Part shown: in pieces, positions 8,861 to 17,350 of the stretch
Position numbering within the stretch: the first letter of the stretch is position 1
Layout of the letters: each line of letters begins with the position of its first letter
DNA from: Humibacillus xanthopallidus
GTDB lineage: Bacteria > Actinomycetota > Actinomycetes > Actinomycetales > Dermatophilaceae
Direction of reading: 5' to 3'
Length of the DNA stretch: 64,000 nucleotides
Assembly: GCF_006717145.1 (NCBI RefSeq)
Contig: NZ_VFQF01000001.1
Location: 682,001 to 746,000 of the forward strand
Made by a program: the position numbers and the translations under genes
The notes under the pieces: model-generated
Told to the model about the DNA's origin: nothing
The model's database searches: none
The model's input: only the letters and a program-made list of their open reading frames with translations

Positions 8861-9639
8861 GCCCGCAGCCGTCCCTCACCGTCGCGACGCTGTTCCCGCT
8901 GGCCACCGTCGCTGCTGCCGACGAGGCGAACGCCGCCGCACTGGCGCGCCGCGGCGCGGCTCGGGGCATCTCGGTCGCGCTCGTGACCGTCGACCGCCCC
9001 GAGGCCTTCGTCGACGCCCACGTCTACCTCCTCGGCGGCACCGGTCGGGGCGGAGTGCAGGCGCTGGTCGACACCGTCGCCGACACCGACCTCGTCGTTC
9101 GCGTGCGTGACGGTGACGCCGTCCTGCTCGCCGTCGACGCGGGCCTCGACGCGGTGAGCCGCGCGTGGGTCGACGCCTCGGGTGCCACGCAGGAGGGTCT
9201 GGGCCTCGCGCCGGTCACCGTGCACCATGACCACGAGGCGACCGGCACGGTCGTGACCCGGCCGGACTCGAGCCTCGACCTGCCCGCCCTCGTCGGGTGG
9301 GAGGCCAACGACCTGCGCACCGAGCTCCACGACGGCGCTCGCCCGCTCTTCACCCTCGAGGCTGGTCGAGGCAACCGCGACGAGGGCGCCGGTGAGGGGG
9401 TGCTCGCCGGCAGCGTGCTGGGCACGCGTCTGCACGGCCCGCTGCTCGCGCTCAACCCGGAGCTCGCCGACCTCGTGCTCGGCCGTGCCGTCGGCCGCGA
9501 CGAGCCGTGGCCGACGCTCGAGTCACCGGCGGTCGAGCGTGCTCGCCGCGAGCGCATCGCGGAGGTGCGGCGCGACACCCCCGCGGCAGGGTGGCGCGAC
9601 CGGCTGCCGAGCTCGGTGGCCCGCCTCCTCCGGACCTGA
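8857..9639 (+). CDS. gatD: GatD-like class I glutamine amidotransferase homologue lacking the Cys nucleophile
   Basis: GatD normally hydrolyses glutamine and channels ammonia to MurT. The 260 residues align with GatD along their length: LLGGTGRGG, then GLGLAPVTV, then TRLHGPLLALNPELADLVL, which keeps the catalytic-type His (H193). At the nucleophile elbow, where GatD proteins have V-C-A/G-G, this one reads LLAVDAGLDAVS, so residue 94 is Asp (GAC at 9136-9138). The usual GFENH segment is GWEAND and the N-terminal TYGDxGN-type segment is VAAADEAN. It is therefore unlikely to hydrolyse glutamine as drawn. The 4-nt overlap with murT shows translational coupling. Either an ammonia-dependent pair or a new role is possible. 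Confidence 0.82.
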   Translation: MSPQPSLTVATLFPLATVAAADEANAAALARRGAARGISVALVTVDRPEAFVDAHVYLLGGTGRGGVQALVDTVADTDLVVRVRDGDAVLLAVDAGLDAVSRAWVDASGATQEGLGLAPVTVHHDHEATGTVVTRPDSSLDLPALVGWEANDLRTELHDGARPLFTLEAGRGNRDEGAGEGVLAGSVLGTRLHGPLLALNPELADLVLGRAVGRDEPWPTLESPAVERARRERIAEVRRDTPAAGWRDRLPSSVARLLRT

Positions 9640-9664
9640 CCTGGCGGGGGCGACGGCGCCCGCG

Positions 9665-10462
9665 TCAGATCGCGGCGTGCAGGACGCTGGCGGCGACAAG
9701 GCCCGTTGCCAGGGCGATCTCGATGGCCGCGCCGATGACGTCGCCCGTGACGCCTCCGAGGCGGCGCACGGCGTGACGGCGGGTGGCCACGGCGCCGCTC
9801 GCCGCCGCCAGCGCGACGGTCGCGGCGACGAGTCCCGTTGTCCACCAAGGGCGCCCGACGGCCACCGCTGAGATCGCGGCGACGGCTGACGCGGCGACGC
9901 AGACGAGGGCAACGACAGCCACGAGCGCCCGTCGCGCCACGGTCCCCGCCACCCCTTGGCCGAGCCCCTCCTCCCGAGCAGCAGGTATGCCGTGTCGCGC
10001 GCAGATCGCGGGAGCCAGCCGGCTCGCCACGAGGGCGGTCACGCCGAGGACCGCTCCGCCCCCGTCGGTGAGCAGGGCTGCGAGGCAGGCGGCGTCGAGA
10101 CCGAGGACGAGCACGAGTGCCGTCGCCCCGGCCGGGCCGGTGTTGCCCCGACGCATCACCTCCAGCGATCGCTCCCGGTCATGACCCGACGTCAGCCCGT
10201 CGGCGAGATCGGCCAGACCGTCGAGGTGCAGAGCGCGCGACAGCAGCGCGGGCACGACGAGCGCGAGGACAGCCGCGACGGCATACGGCAGCAGGCCCCG
10301 AGTTGTCAGCAGTGCGAGGACGACCCACGTCAGCACGACGGGGACGGTCGTCAGGGGAGCGAGCAGCATCGCGCCACCGAGGGTGCGCCGGTCGACGGTG
10401 CGCGGGGCTCGCCCCGGCAGCGCCGTGAACGTGCCGACGGCGAGACGCCAGGAGTCAGGCAT
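9665..10462 (-). CDS. cobS: Adenosylcobinamide-GDP ribazoletransferase (cobalamin synthase)
   Basis: Membrane enzyme joining adenosylcobinamide-GDP to alpha-ribazole in the last step of the nucleotide loop. The 265-residue polytopic protein carries the family motif LHLDGLADLADGLTSG, which includes the acidic metal-binding residues, then RRGNTGPAGATALVLVL. The start ATG 10462 overlaps the end of cobU by 8 nt. It is the last gene of the riboswitch-led corrinoid operon. Confidence 0.95.
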   Translation of the reverse strand: MPDSWRLAVGTFTALPGRAPRTVDRRTLGGAMLLAPLTTVPVVLTWVVLALLTTRGLLPYAVAAVLALVVPALLSRALHLDGLADLADGLTSGHDRERSLEVMRRGNTGPAGATALVLVLGLDAACLAALLTDGGGAVLGVTALVASRLAPAICARHGIPAAREEGLGQGVAGTVARRALVAVVALVCVAASAVAAISAVAVGRPWWTTGLVAATVALAAASGAVATRRHAVRRLGGVTGDVIGAAIEIALATGLVAASVLHAAI

Positions 10463-11057
10463 CGCGAACGACCGGCGGCAGCGCCTCGGGCACGACCGGG
10501 GCGTCGCTGAGGTCGAGGACCCGGCCGGCGACGACGAGGTGCACGTGCGAGACGACTGCGGCGACGGCGGCGTTGAGGCGGCCGAGCTCGTCCTGGAAGA
10601 AGCGCCCCGAGGCGGTCGTCGGCACGAGCGACCAGCCCACCTCGTTGGTGACGACGACCACGGGCACCCGGGGGGTGCGCAGGACCTCGACGAGGGCTCG
10701 CCCCTCCTTCGCCACGCGGTCGGCGGCGGCGTCGAGGTCGTGCCAGCCCGTGTCGTCGACGAGGGCCGTCAGCCAGGTGCCGAGGCAGTCGACGAGCACG
10801 GGGCCCCCGGCCGACCCGATGACGCCCACGACGTCGCTCGTCTCGACGGTGCGCCACGACATCGGGCGGCGCACGCGGTGACCCTCGACTCGCCGCGTCC
10901 ACTCGGGGTCGGCGAGGTCGGCTCGCCGGCCTGTCGCCACGTAGGTCACCGCGGGCTCGTGCGCCATGAGGTGCTCGGCGTGCCGGCTCTTGCCGCTGCG
11001 CACCGGACCCGTGACCAGGGTCGTGCTCGACGCCTTCGCGGCAGGCGTGGAGGTCAC
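10455..11057 (-). CDS. cobU: Bifunctional adenosylcobinamide kinase / guanylyltransferase
   Basis: Phosphorylates adenosylcobinamide and transfers GMP to it. The 200-residue protein has the P-loop GPVRSGKSRHAE at about residues 17-28, TYVATGRRAD, and VLVDCLGTWLTALV, all CobU features. The start is GTG 11057 (MTSTPAAKAS), overlapping the upstream S-component stop by 4 nt; cobS overlaps its end. With cobS and no de novo corrin genes in the window, this points to salvage of cobinamide or completion of the nucleotide loop. Confidence 0.94.
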   Translation of the reverse strand: MTSTPAAKASSTTLVTGPVRSGKSRHAEHLMAHEPAVTYVATGRRADLADPEWTRRVEGHRVRRPMSWRTVETSDVVGVIGSAGGPVLVDCLGTWLTALVDDTGWHDLDAAADRVAKEGRALVEVLRTPRVPVVVVTNEVGWSLVPTTASGRFFQDELGRLNAAVAAVVSHVHLVVAGRVLDLSDAPVVPEALPPVVRDA

Positions 11058-11929
11058 GGGCGCACCTGGGCGCGTGGGGGTTCGAACGCCACGGGTGCAT
11101 CGAAGGCGGCGCGCCTCGAGGCCCGCCGGAAGACGCGGAGCAGAGCAGGGCCGGCCACGACGACGAGCACGGCGTTGAGCACGCCGCGAGGAAGGTCCCA
11201 CCCGAGGGAGGTCGCGAGGTAGAAGAGGGCGTAGTGCGAGAGGTTCTCGGAGACCGGCGCGCCCGGGACGAAGCCCATGCCGCTCGGCGCGTTGGCCCCG
11301 AGGAACGGCCAGAACCACAGGTTCATGAAGAGCCCGTAGGCGAGCCCGGTCACGAGGGCGTAGCCCGCGACGACCCAGCGCTCGGCGCGCCCACCCGGCG
11401 CGACGGGCAGCAGCCCGGCGCCGAGCCCGATGCCGCCGGCACAGATCATCTGGAAGGGCAGCCACGGGCCGACGCCGCCCGTCAGCAGCGCACCGGTCGT
11501 CACGGCGAGCGACCCGGACACGAAGCCGACGCCCGGCCCGAGCACCCGCCCGGCGACGATGACGACGAAGAACATCGGTTCGAGCCCGGCGGTGCCGGCG
11601 CTGAGCAGCCGCATCGCACCGCCGGCAGCGGCAGCCACACCGAGCACCGCCACCGTCTTGGCGTCGAGACGACCCGCCGACACTTCGGCGAGGCAGACGA
11701 CCGCGAGCAGCGCGATGAGCACGGCGAAGAACCACGGGGCGTCGTTGCCGTGCGCGATTGCCACCTCCGCAGGAACGACGAACGGCCAGAGGAAGGCGAA
11801 GAGACCGACGACGCCGACGACGGTGACCGAGACGACGGCCGGCCAGCGCAGCGGGATGACTCGCCGCGAGCCGGTGGGCTCTGATGCGCGGGCTCCGGCG
11901 ACGGGCGTGACCGTCGGGCCGGGGCTCAC
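11054..11929 (-). CDS. ECF transporter S component (substrate-binding membrane subunit)
   Basis: This 291-residue membrane protein has about six hydrophobic segments from residue 28 on, in the style of ECF S components. The Gly-rich VVIVAGRVLGPGVGFVSGSL and FQMICAGGIGLGAGLLP stretches resemble putative corrinoid or precursor S subunits of actinobacteria. It starts at GTG 11929, overlapping the ATPase gene by 4 nt, and overlaps cobU by 4 nt. Its place in a cobalamin-riboswitch operon with cobU-cobS makes a corrinoid the likely substrate. That is inferred from context, not from a binding motif. Confidence 0.85.
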   Translation of the reverse strand: MSPGPTVTPVAGARASEPTGSRRVIPLRWPAVVSVTVVGVVGLFAFLWPFVVPAEVAIAHGNDAPWFFAVLIALLAVVCLAEVSAGRLDAKTVAVLGVAAAAGGAMRLLSAGTAGLEPMFFVVIVAGRVLGPGVGFVSGSLAVTTGALLTGGVGPWLPFQMICAGGIGLGAGLLPVAPGGRAERWVVAGYALVTGLAYGLFMNLWFWPFLGANAPSGMGFVPGAPVSENLSHYALFYLATSLGWDLPRGVLNAVLVVVAGPALLRVFRRASRRAAFDAPVAFEPPRAQVRP

Positions 11930-13548
11930 GCCGACCGCCCGATGGCATCGGCGACCTCGGCGACCGTGAGCCAGGTCTGCGGGAGCATCACCTTGGTGAC
12001 CTGGGGCGCGAAGGCCGGCGAGGCCGACAGCACCTGTCGGGCCGGGCCGTCGGTGACGACCTCTCCGTCGGCGAGGATGACGACGCGGTCAGCCACTTCG
12101 GCGGCGAGCTCGACGTCGTGGGTGGCGAGCAGGATCGTCGTGCCCTCGGCCGCGAGGGCCGACAGGATCTCGCCGAGCCGGTGCTTGGCGCCGTAGTCGA
12201 GCCCGCGGGTCGGCTCGTCGAGCAGGAGGACCTCCGGCGAGCCGGCGAGGATGACGGCGAGGGCGAGCTCCAGGCGCTGGCCCTCGGAGAGGTCGCGCGG
12301 GTGCTGGGTCGGGTCGATACCGCCCGAGATGCGGTGCAGCAGGGCCGCGGTCGCGCCGGGCTCGGCGCCGAAGTCGGCATCGGCGGCGACGCACTCCGCC
12401 GCGACGGTCTCGGCATAGAGGAGCAGCTCGGGTTGCTGGGGCACCAGCCCGACGGCGCGGACCCGCTCGCGCGGGGCCACGGCGTGCGGGTCGACCGACG
12501 ACGCCCCGAGACGCACCCGTCCCTTGGCGACCGGGTGCTGCGCGGCGATGGCGCCGAGGAGGGTCGACTTGCCGGCGCCGTTGCGGCCCATGAGCGTCGT
12601 CACCGAGCCGGCCTCGAGGCTGAGGTCGAGCTCGTCGATGACGATCCGGCCGGCCCGCACGACGCGCAGGTCACTGACGGTGAGCGCGGTGGCCGGACCG
12701 ACCGCCCGCAGCTCGGGCACCGACCGCGAGCTCGCCTCGACGAGCCGCTCGCGCAGCGCCGAGGCCCGGCGCCGGGCGTCTCGGATCGACAGCGGAGTCG
12801 GGGCCCACCCGGCGAGGCGCGACAGCCCGACGACGGGCGGGTAGATCTGCGAGTGGAGCATCGCCTCGGCGGGGTCGAGCAGGCCGGAGGTGTGGCCGCC
12901 GTCGACGAGGACGACCCGGTCGGCGTGGTGCACGACGCGCTCGAGGCGATGCTCCGCGAGCACGACGGTGACGCCGAGGTCGTGCACGATCCGGTGCAGC
13001 GAGGCGAGCACCTCCTCGGCGGCCACCGGGTCGAGGGCCGATGTCGGCTCGTCGAGGATGAGCACCCGCGGCCCGGCCGCGAAGAGGGCGGCGATCGCCG
13101 CGCGCTGCTGCTGGCCGCCCGAGAGCGTGCCGAGGGGCCGGCCGCGCAGGGGCGTCAGCCCGAAGAGGTCGAGCGTCTCCTCGACCCGGCGGCGGATCGC
13201 GGTCGGGTCCAGGCCCATCGTCTCCATGCCGTAGGCCACCTCGTCCTCGACGACGTCGGTGACGAAGGTCGTGCTCGGGTTCTGCTCGACGAGGCCGACG
13301 ACGGTCGCGAGGTCGCGCGGTCGGTGCCGCGCCGTGTCGAGCCCGTCGACGGTGACCCGCCCGCTCAGGGTGCCGCCGCTGAAGTGCGGCACGAGGCCGT
13401 TGACGGTGCGCAGCAGGGTCGACTTTCCGCTGCCGGTGGGGCCGACGACGAGCACGAGCTCGCCCTCGGGGATCTCGAGCGTGACGTCGTGGAGGCTGGG
13501 AGCGGGCGCGCCGGCATACGTCACCGACACGTGGTCGAACGTGATCAT
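11926..13548 (-). CDS. ECF transporter ATPase, two ATP-binding domains fused in one chain
   Basis: Energises the ECF transporter. The 540 residues hold two ABC ATPase halves. The first has GPTGSGKST near residue 35, signature LSGGQQQR and Walker B LILDEPTSALD. The second has GRNGAGKST, a degenerate signature LSEGQRLEL and LLLDEPTRGLD. The usual EcfA1-EcfA2 heterodimer is thus one polypeptide. The start ATG 13548 (MITFDHVS) has a GAGGAGG ribosome binding site; the longer open frame upstream is antisense-like sequence over the T component. It overlaps the T-component gene by 4 nt and the S-component gene by 4 nt. Confidence 0.93.
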   Translation of the reverse strand: MITFDHVSVTYAGAPAPSLHDVTLEIPEGELVLVVGPTGSGKSTLLRTVNGLVPHFSGGTLSGRVTVDGLDTARHRPRDLATVVGLVEQNPSTTFVTDVVEDEVAYGMETMGLDPTAIRRRVEETLDLFGLTPLRGRPLGTLSGGQQQRAAIAALFAAGPRVLILDEPTSALDPVAAEEVLASLHRIVHDLGVTVVLAEHRLERVVHHADRVVLVDGGHTSGLLDPAEAMLHSQIYPPVVGLSRLAGWAPTPLSIRDARRRASALRERLVEASSRSVPELRAVGPATALTVSDLRVVRAGRIVIDELDLSLEAGSVTTLMGRNGAGKSTLLGAIAAQHPVAKGRVRLGASSVDPHAVAPRERVRAVGLVPQQPELLLYAETVAAECVAADADFGAEPGATAALLHRISGGIDPTQHPRDLSEGQRLELALAVILAGSPEVLLLDEPTRGLDYGAKHRLGEILSALAAEGTTILLATHDVELAAEVADRVVILADGEVVTDGPARQVLSASPAFAPQVTKVMLPQTWLTVAEVADAIGRSA

Positions 13549-14621
13549 CGGTCCTCCTCGCGAGGTCGGGGGGTCAGCCACGCGGGCACGGCGGCGAGGA
13601 GCACCGCGGCCACGACGGGGAGGGGGAGCGGGGGCAGGCCGGGGGAAGGCGTCGCGACGATGCCGTCCCACCCCTGCACGGAGGCGGCGACGAGGACGAC
13701 GGCGGGCACCGCGCCGGCGGCTGCCGTGACGGTCTCGGGCCACTGCCACCGGTCGCGACGGTGACCGGAGCGCCGCTCGCGCGAGGCGCCGACGACGAGG
13801 CTGGCGGCCGCGAGCGCAGCGCCGACGGCGAGCAGCGGCAGGCCGAGTGCACCGCCCGCGGACGCGTCGAGCAGGCCGTAGAGGCCGCCCAGCACCCCGA
13901 GCAGCCCGACGAGCGCCAGCCCCGAGGCGAGACGCCGGTCGCGTGACGAGGCGTGGACGGTCCGGCCGTAGCCCCGCGACTCCATCGAGGCGGCAAGGCT
14001 GAGCGAGCGCTCGAAGGCGGTCTCGAGCACCGGCACGGCGAGCCGAGCCGTCTCGCGCACGCCGGTGCCCTGGTGGCCCCGCAGGGTGCGCGCGGAACGC
14101 ACCGCCCGGGCGTCGGTCACCAGCTGCGGAGCGAAGGTGAGGCCGACGACGACGGCGGTGCCGACGTCGTAGAGCGTCGCAGGCAGGTAGCGGAGCAGCC
14201 GCCGCGGGCTCGCGAGGGCGTTGGCCGCACCCAGGCACGCGAGGACCGCGGCGAGGCGCAGACCGTCGTAGACGGCATACAGCAGCGACTCGAGAGTGAC
14301 CGGGCCGCCCAGCCGGATGCCAGAAGCCCACTCCGGCAAGGGAACCCGCGGCAGCGTGAAGAGGACCGTCTCACCGTGGACACCGTTGCCGAGCAGCATC
14401 GTCATGACGACACGGAAGGCGATGATGACCGCGCCGATGACGAGGAAGCCCCACAGCGGGTTGGCCGTCGCCGGGTCGCGGCGTTCGGTGACGACGACGA
14501 TGCAGACGCCGACGATGAGCAGGAGCACGACGGGGTTCGTCGTCCGCGACGCAGCCGTCGCGAGACCGAGCCCCCACAGCCACCAGGCTGCGGGGTGCAG
14601 GAGCCTCGGACGGAGCTGCAT
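13545..14621 (-). CDS. ECF transporter T component (transmembrane coupling subunit)
   Basis: This 358-residue membrane protein couples the ATPases to the S component. It has N-terminal membrane helices, a central cytosolic region with the Ala-Arg-type coupling helices (AVRSARTLRGHQG and AASMESRGYGRT, the latter like the CbiQ/EcfT 'SMEARGY' motif), and further C-terminal helices. The length is above the 260-280 typical of EcfT because of additional C-terminal hydrophobic segments. The start is ATG 14621, and the 3' end overlaps the ATPase start by 4 nt. Confidence 0.92.
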   Translation of the reverse strand: MQLRPRLLHPAAWWLWGLGLATAASRTTNPVVLLLIVGVCIVVVTERRDPATANPLWGFLVIGAVIIAFRVVMTMLLGNGVHGETVLFTLPRVPLPEWASGIRLGGPVTLESLLYAVYDGLRLAAVLACLGAANALASPRRLLRYLPATLYDVGTAVVVGLTFAPQLVTDARAVRSARTLRGHQGTGVRETARLAVPVLETAFERSLSLAASMESRGYGRTVHASSRDRRLASGLALVGLLGVLGGLYGLLDASAGGALGLPLLAVGAALAAASLVVGASRERRSGHRRDRWQWPETVTAAAGAVPAVVLVAASVQGWDGIVATPSPGLPPLPLPVVAAVLLAAVPAWLTPRPREEDR

Positions 14622-14636
14622 CGCTGGTCCCCTCCG

Positions 14637-15383
14637 TCAGGAGGGGGTGCCCGCCCCCCGACGGGAGCGCACGACGAGGTAGCCGATGAGGGCGAGGACC
14701 GCCAGGGCGGCCACGACGTATGCCGTCACGGTGCTGGCGCTCGTCGAGGTGGCCTCGGCGGTGGGCTGGGCCGAGATCGGGGTCGCGACGGCCGCAGGGG
14801 TCTTCGTCGCGTCAGCCGGGGCAGCGATGGTGACCGGGGCGTCGGCTGCCTTCGCCTCGGCGCTGACCTCCTTGACCTCGCCGCCGCAGTCGGTCGCGGG
14901 GTAGCCCGAGACCGCGCAGACGAGACCCTTCTCGGTGCGCAGGGCCCCGGCCTTGGCGAGCACGTCGGTGCTCGTCGCATCGGTCGGCACGCTCGCGCAG
15001 AGGGCGGTGGGAGCCGGCGGGGTGGTGGTGTCGGCGGAGTCGGCCGGGCGACCGTAGTCGACGACGAGCCCGACCCGCTTCTGGCCGGCAGCCGCTGGGG
15101 TGGCCCCGCAGAGCTGGTCAAAGGTGAGCACGGCCCGGGGGAAGCGGGTCGACTGCTCGTCGCCGACGGCGAAGCGCCAGCCCTCGACGCTGCCGTCGGC
15201 GGGCACGGTCTGGTCAGAGCCCTTCTGGGCGAAGGCCCAGGCCCCGTTCGACAGCTGGTAGAAGCCCCAGAAGCGGTAGGACGCCGCCTGCGCCGGGGCG
15301 ATGGTCAGGGCGGCGAAGGCGCCGGCGAGCAGCAGGGACAGCACGACCCGCAGGGGTGTGCGACCAGGACGAACAGGGGACAC
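14637..15383 (-). CDS. SCO2322-like secreted, membrane-anchored protein of the corrinoid operon
   Basis: This 248-residue protein has a Sec signal (VVLSLLLAGAFAALTIAPAQA) at about residues 12-33, an extracellular domain beginning ASYRFWGFYQL with cysteines likely to form disulfides, a Thr/Ala/Pro-rich linker, and a C-terminal transmembrane helix followed by RSRRG. This layout matches proteins I know as the SCO2322 family, found beside ECF corrinoid transporters. The start is GTG 15383 with a GAGGAGGAAA ribosome binding site. It is the first gene after the riboswitch. A role in capturing corrinoid at the surface is plausible but unproven. Confidence 0.82.
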   Translation of the reverse strand: MSPVRPGRTPLRVVLSLLLAGAFAALTIAPAQAASYRFWGFYQLSNGAWAFAQKGSDQTVPADGSVEGWRFAVGDEQSTRFPRAVLTFDQLCGATPAAAGQKRVGLVVDYGRPADSADTTTPPAPTALCASVPTDATSTDVLAKAGALRTEKGLVCAVSGYPATDCGGEVKEVSAEAKAADAPVTIAAPADATKTPAAVATPISAQPTAEATSTSASTVTAYVVAALAVLALIGYLVVRSRRGAGTPS

Positions 15384-15439
15384 GGTTTCCTCCTCGCGGT
15401 CGGACACCGTGCGGGCAGGCAGGGCCGGGGCCCCGTGCC

Positions 15440-15600
15440 TTCGGGCGACTCCGGTCCGCATTCCACGACAGACTGACAAAGGAGCCGAACGGGCGCGGGT
15501 TTTCCGGCTGTGCCCCGGGCCGGGCCCTCGCGGGTGGTCGGCCGTCGGCATCACGGTTGCGGGTCAGCGCCGGAGTCACACCGGCTTGCCCCATCGTCCT
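15440..15600 (-). promoter_or_regulatory. Cobalamin (B12) riboswitch
   Basis: Read on the minus strand, 15,593-15,551 contains the hallmark core AAGCCGGTGTGACTCCGGCG followed by CTGACCCGCAACCGTGA. A B12-box-like AGCCGGAAAACCCGC follows at about 15,510-15,496. It lies 57-220 nt upstream of the first gene of the ECF/cobU/cobS run, so adenosylcobalamin should repress the whole operon. The ends of the aptamer are approximate. Confidence 0.9.
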
Positions 15601-15677
15601 TCGGTACCTGCGAACCGTGGCACGCGCACGCCACACACGTCAAACGTGGTGCGCGGGGCGCTGGCTAGGCTGGCGGC

Positions 15678-15893
15678 ATGAGCGCTGACTGGTCCTGGCT
15701 TTTCCTCGACGCCCACGGCAACACGATGGAGGGCGACGGTCTGCCGACCACCGGCTTCCCGACCCAGAGCGAGGCCGAGAACTACCTCGGCGAGTCGTGG
15801 CAGGAGCTGCTCGCTGCCGGGGTCGAGGCCGTGACGCTGCGTCAGCACGAGGCCGTCGTCTACGGGCCGATGAGCCTGCGGGCCGCGGAGTGA
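15678..15893 (+). CDS. Conserved actinobacterial small protein
   Basis: This 71-residue acidic protein (MSADWSWLFLDAHG...) has the conserved-looking segments FPTQSEAENYLGESWQELL and AVVYGPMSL. It has no Cys, signal or membrane segment. It diverges from the riboswitch-led operon and its stop overlaps the GTG start of the serine hydrolase gene by 4 nt, so the two are probably translated together. Function is unknown. Confidence 0.8.
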   Translation: MSADWSWLFLDAHGNTMEGDGLPTTGFPTQSEAENYLGESWQELLAAGVEAVTLRQHEAVVYGPMSLRAAE

Positions 15894-17299
15894 GCGAGCG
15901 GCTCTCGGACCCGCTGGGCCGCGACCTGCTCGGTCGGGTCCTGACGGCGCAGCGCTCGTGGCGCTCGCCCGGCGTCAGCGCCGGCGTCGTGCGCGACGGC
16001 GCGCTCGTGTGGTCGGCCCACGTCGGGTCCGCCCGGCTGGGCGCCCCGGGTGCGGAGATATCGCCGGGAGCGCCGGGGGTGTCGGAGGTGTCGGCGGCGG
16101 CTTCCCCGGCCGACGACGACACGCAGTTCATGATCGGCTCGGTCACCAAGACCTTCACGGCGCTCGCCGTCATGTCGCTGCGCGACGAGGGCCGCCTCAC
16201 CCTCGACGACGTGCTCGGCGACTACCTGCCCGGCACGCGGCACGCCCGGGTCCCGCTGCGCCAGATGCTCGCCCACGCCTCCGGGCTCCAGCGCGAGCCG
16301 GTCGGCAACATCTGGGAGAGCCTGCAGGCGCCTGACCGCGAGGCCTTCGTCGCCGGCGTCGAGCAGGCCGAGCAGGTGCTGCCCGCGCACCACGCCTTCC
16401 ACTACTCCAACCTCGCCTACGGCCTGCTCGGCCAGGTCGTCGAGCGCGTCACCGGCCAGGACTGGGAGCACGTGGTCCGCGAGCGGGTCACCGGGCCGCT
16501 GGGCATGACGCGCACCGGTCTCGTGCCGGCGCAGGACCGCGCCGTCGGCTACCAGATCGACCCGTATGCCGGCACCGCCCGCGAGGAGCCGCTCTTCGAG
16601 CTCGGCGCGACGGCGCCGCTCGGCGGGCTCTGGTCGACCGTCGCCGACATGGCCAGGTATGCCGCATACGTCGCTCGTCCGGACGGCCGCGTCGTCTCGG
16701 CCGAGACGGTCGACGAGATGTGCCGGCCGCTCATCATGACCGACGTCGACGGCTGGGGCGGCGCCTACGGCCTCGGTTTCGGCATGGGCCGGCGGGGCGA
16801 TCGCGTCTACGTCGGTCACGGGGGAGCGATGCCCGGCTTCCTCACCGGCCTGCGGGTGCGCCGCCGCGAGGGCATCGGCGCCGTCGTCTTCGCGAACGCG
16901 AGCTCGGGTGCGCTCTCGCTGGCCCTCGCCACCGACCTCGTCGAGGCCGTGCTCGACGCCGAGCCCTCGCTGGCCTCACCGTGGGCGCCCGAGGCCCCCC
17001 GCCCCGACCTCGAGCACCTGCTCGGGCTCTGGTGGTCGGAGGGCTCGCCCATCACCTTCTTCGTCCGCGACGGCGAGCTGTGGTCGCGCCTCGCCGACGA
17101 CGACCCCCTGTCGGAGACGCGGTATGCCGCCGAGCCCGGTGACGGTGGCCCCCTGGCCGACCGCTTCCGTGCTGTCGAGGGCCGCGAGCGCGGCGAGCTC
17201 CTCGAGGTGGTGCGGGCGCAGGACGGCTCCGTCGACCGGCTCTACTTCGCCACGTATGCCGTGACGCGCGCTCCGCTCGCCTTCGCCGACCTGCTCTGA
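15890..17299 (+). CDS. Beta-lactamase-family serine hydrolase (class C/esterase type)
   Basis: This 469-residue PF00144-type hydrolase has the nucleophile motif S-V-T-K (S84, K87) and Y-S-N (Y172, N174). The C-terminal ~110 residues form an extra domain. There is no clear signal peptide, so it may act in the cytosol as an esterase or peptidase. The GTG start at 15890 overlaps the preceding stop by 4 nt; the open frame upstream belongs to the overlapped gene. The substrate is unknown. Confidence 0.88.
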   Translation: MSERLSDPLGRDLLGRVLTAQRSWRSPGVSAGVVRDGALVWSAHVGSARLGAPGAEISPGAPGVSEVSAAASPADDDTQFMIGSVTKTFTALAVMSLRDEGRLTLDDVLGDYLPGTRHARVPLRQMLAHASGLQREPVGNIWESLQAPDREAFVAGVEQAEQVLPAHHAFHYSNLAYGLLGQVVERVTGQDWEHVVRERVTGPLGMTRTGLVPAQDRAVGYQIDPYAGTAREEPLFELGATAPLGGLWSTVADMARYAAYVARPDGRVVSAETVDEMCRPLIMTDVDGWGGAYGLGFGMGRRGDRVYVGHGGAMPGFLTGLRVRRREGIGAVVFANASSGALSLALATDLVEAVLDAEPSLASPWAPEAPRPDLEHLLGLWWSEGSPITFFVRDGELWSRLADDDPLSETRYAAEPGDGGPLADRFRAVEGRERGELLEVVRAQDGSVDRLYFATYAVTRAPLAFADLL

Positions 17300-17350
17300 C
17301 CCGGCGTCACAGCAGCGTAAGACCAGCGTCAGGGAGGAGTCAGGAAGGAG

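Noticed and set aside
15678-15893. Second riboswitch or leader RNA between the corrinoid operon and the hydrolase gene
   Set aside because: This stretch is a good 71-codon gene with a coupled downstream start; the B12 aptamer lies upstream and on the minus strand.
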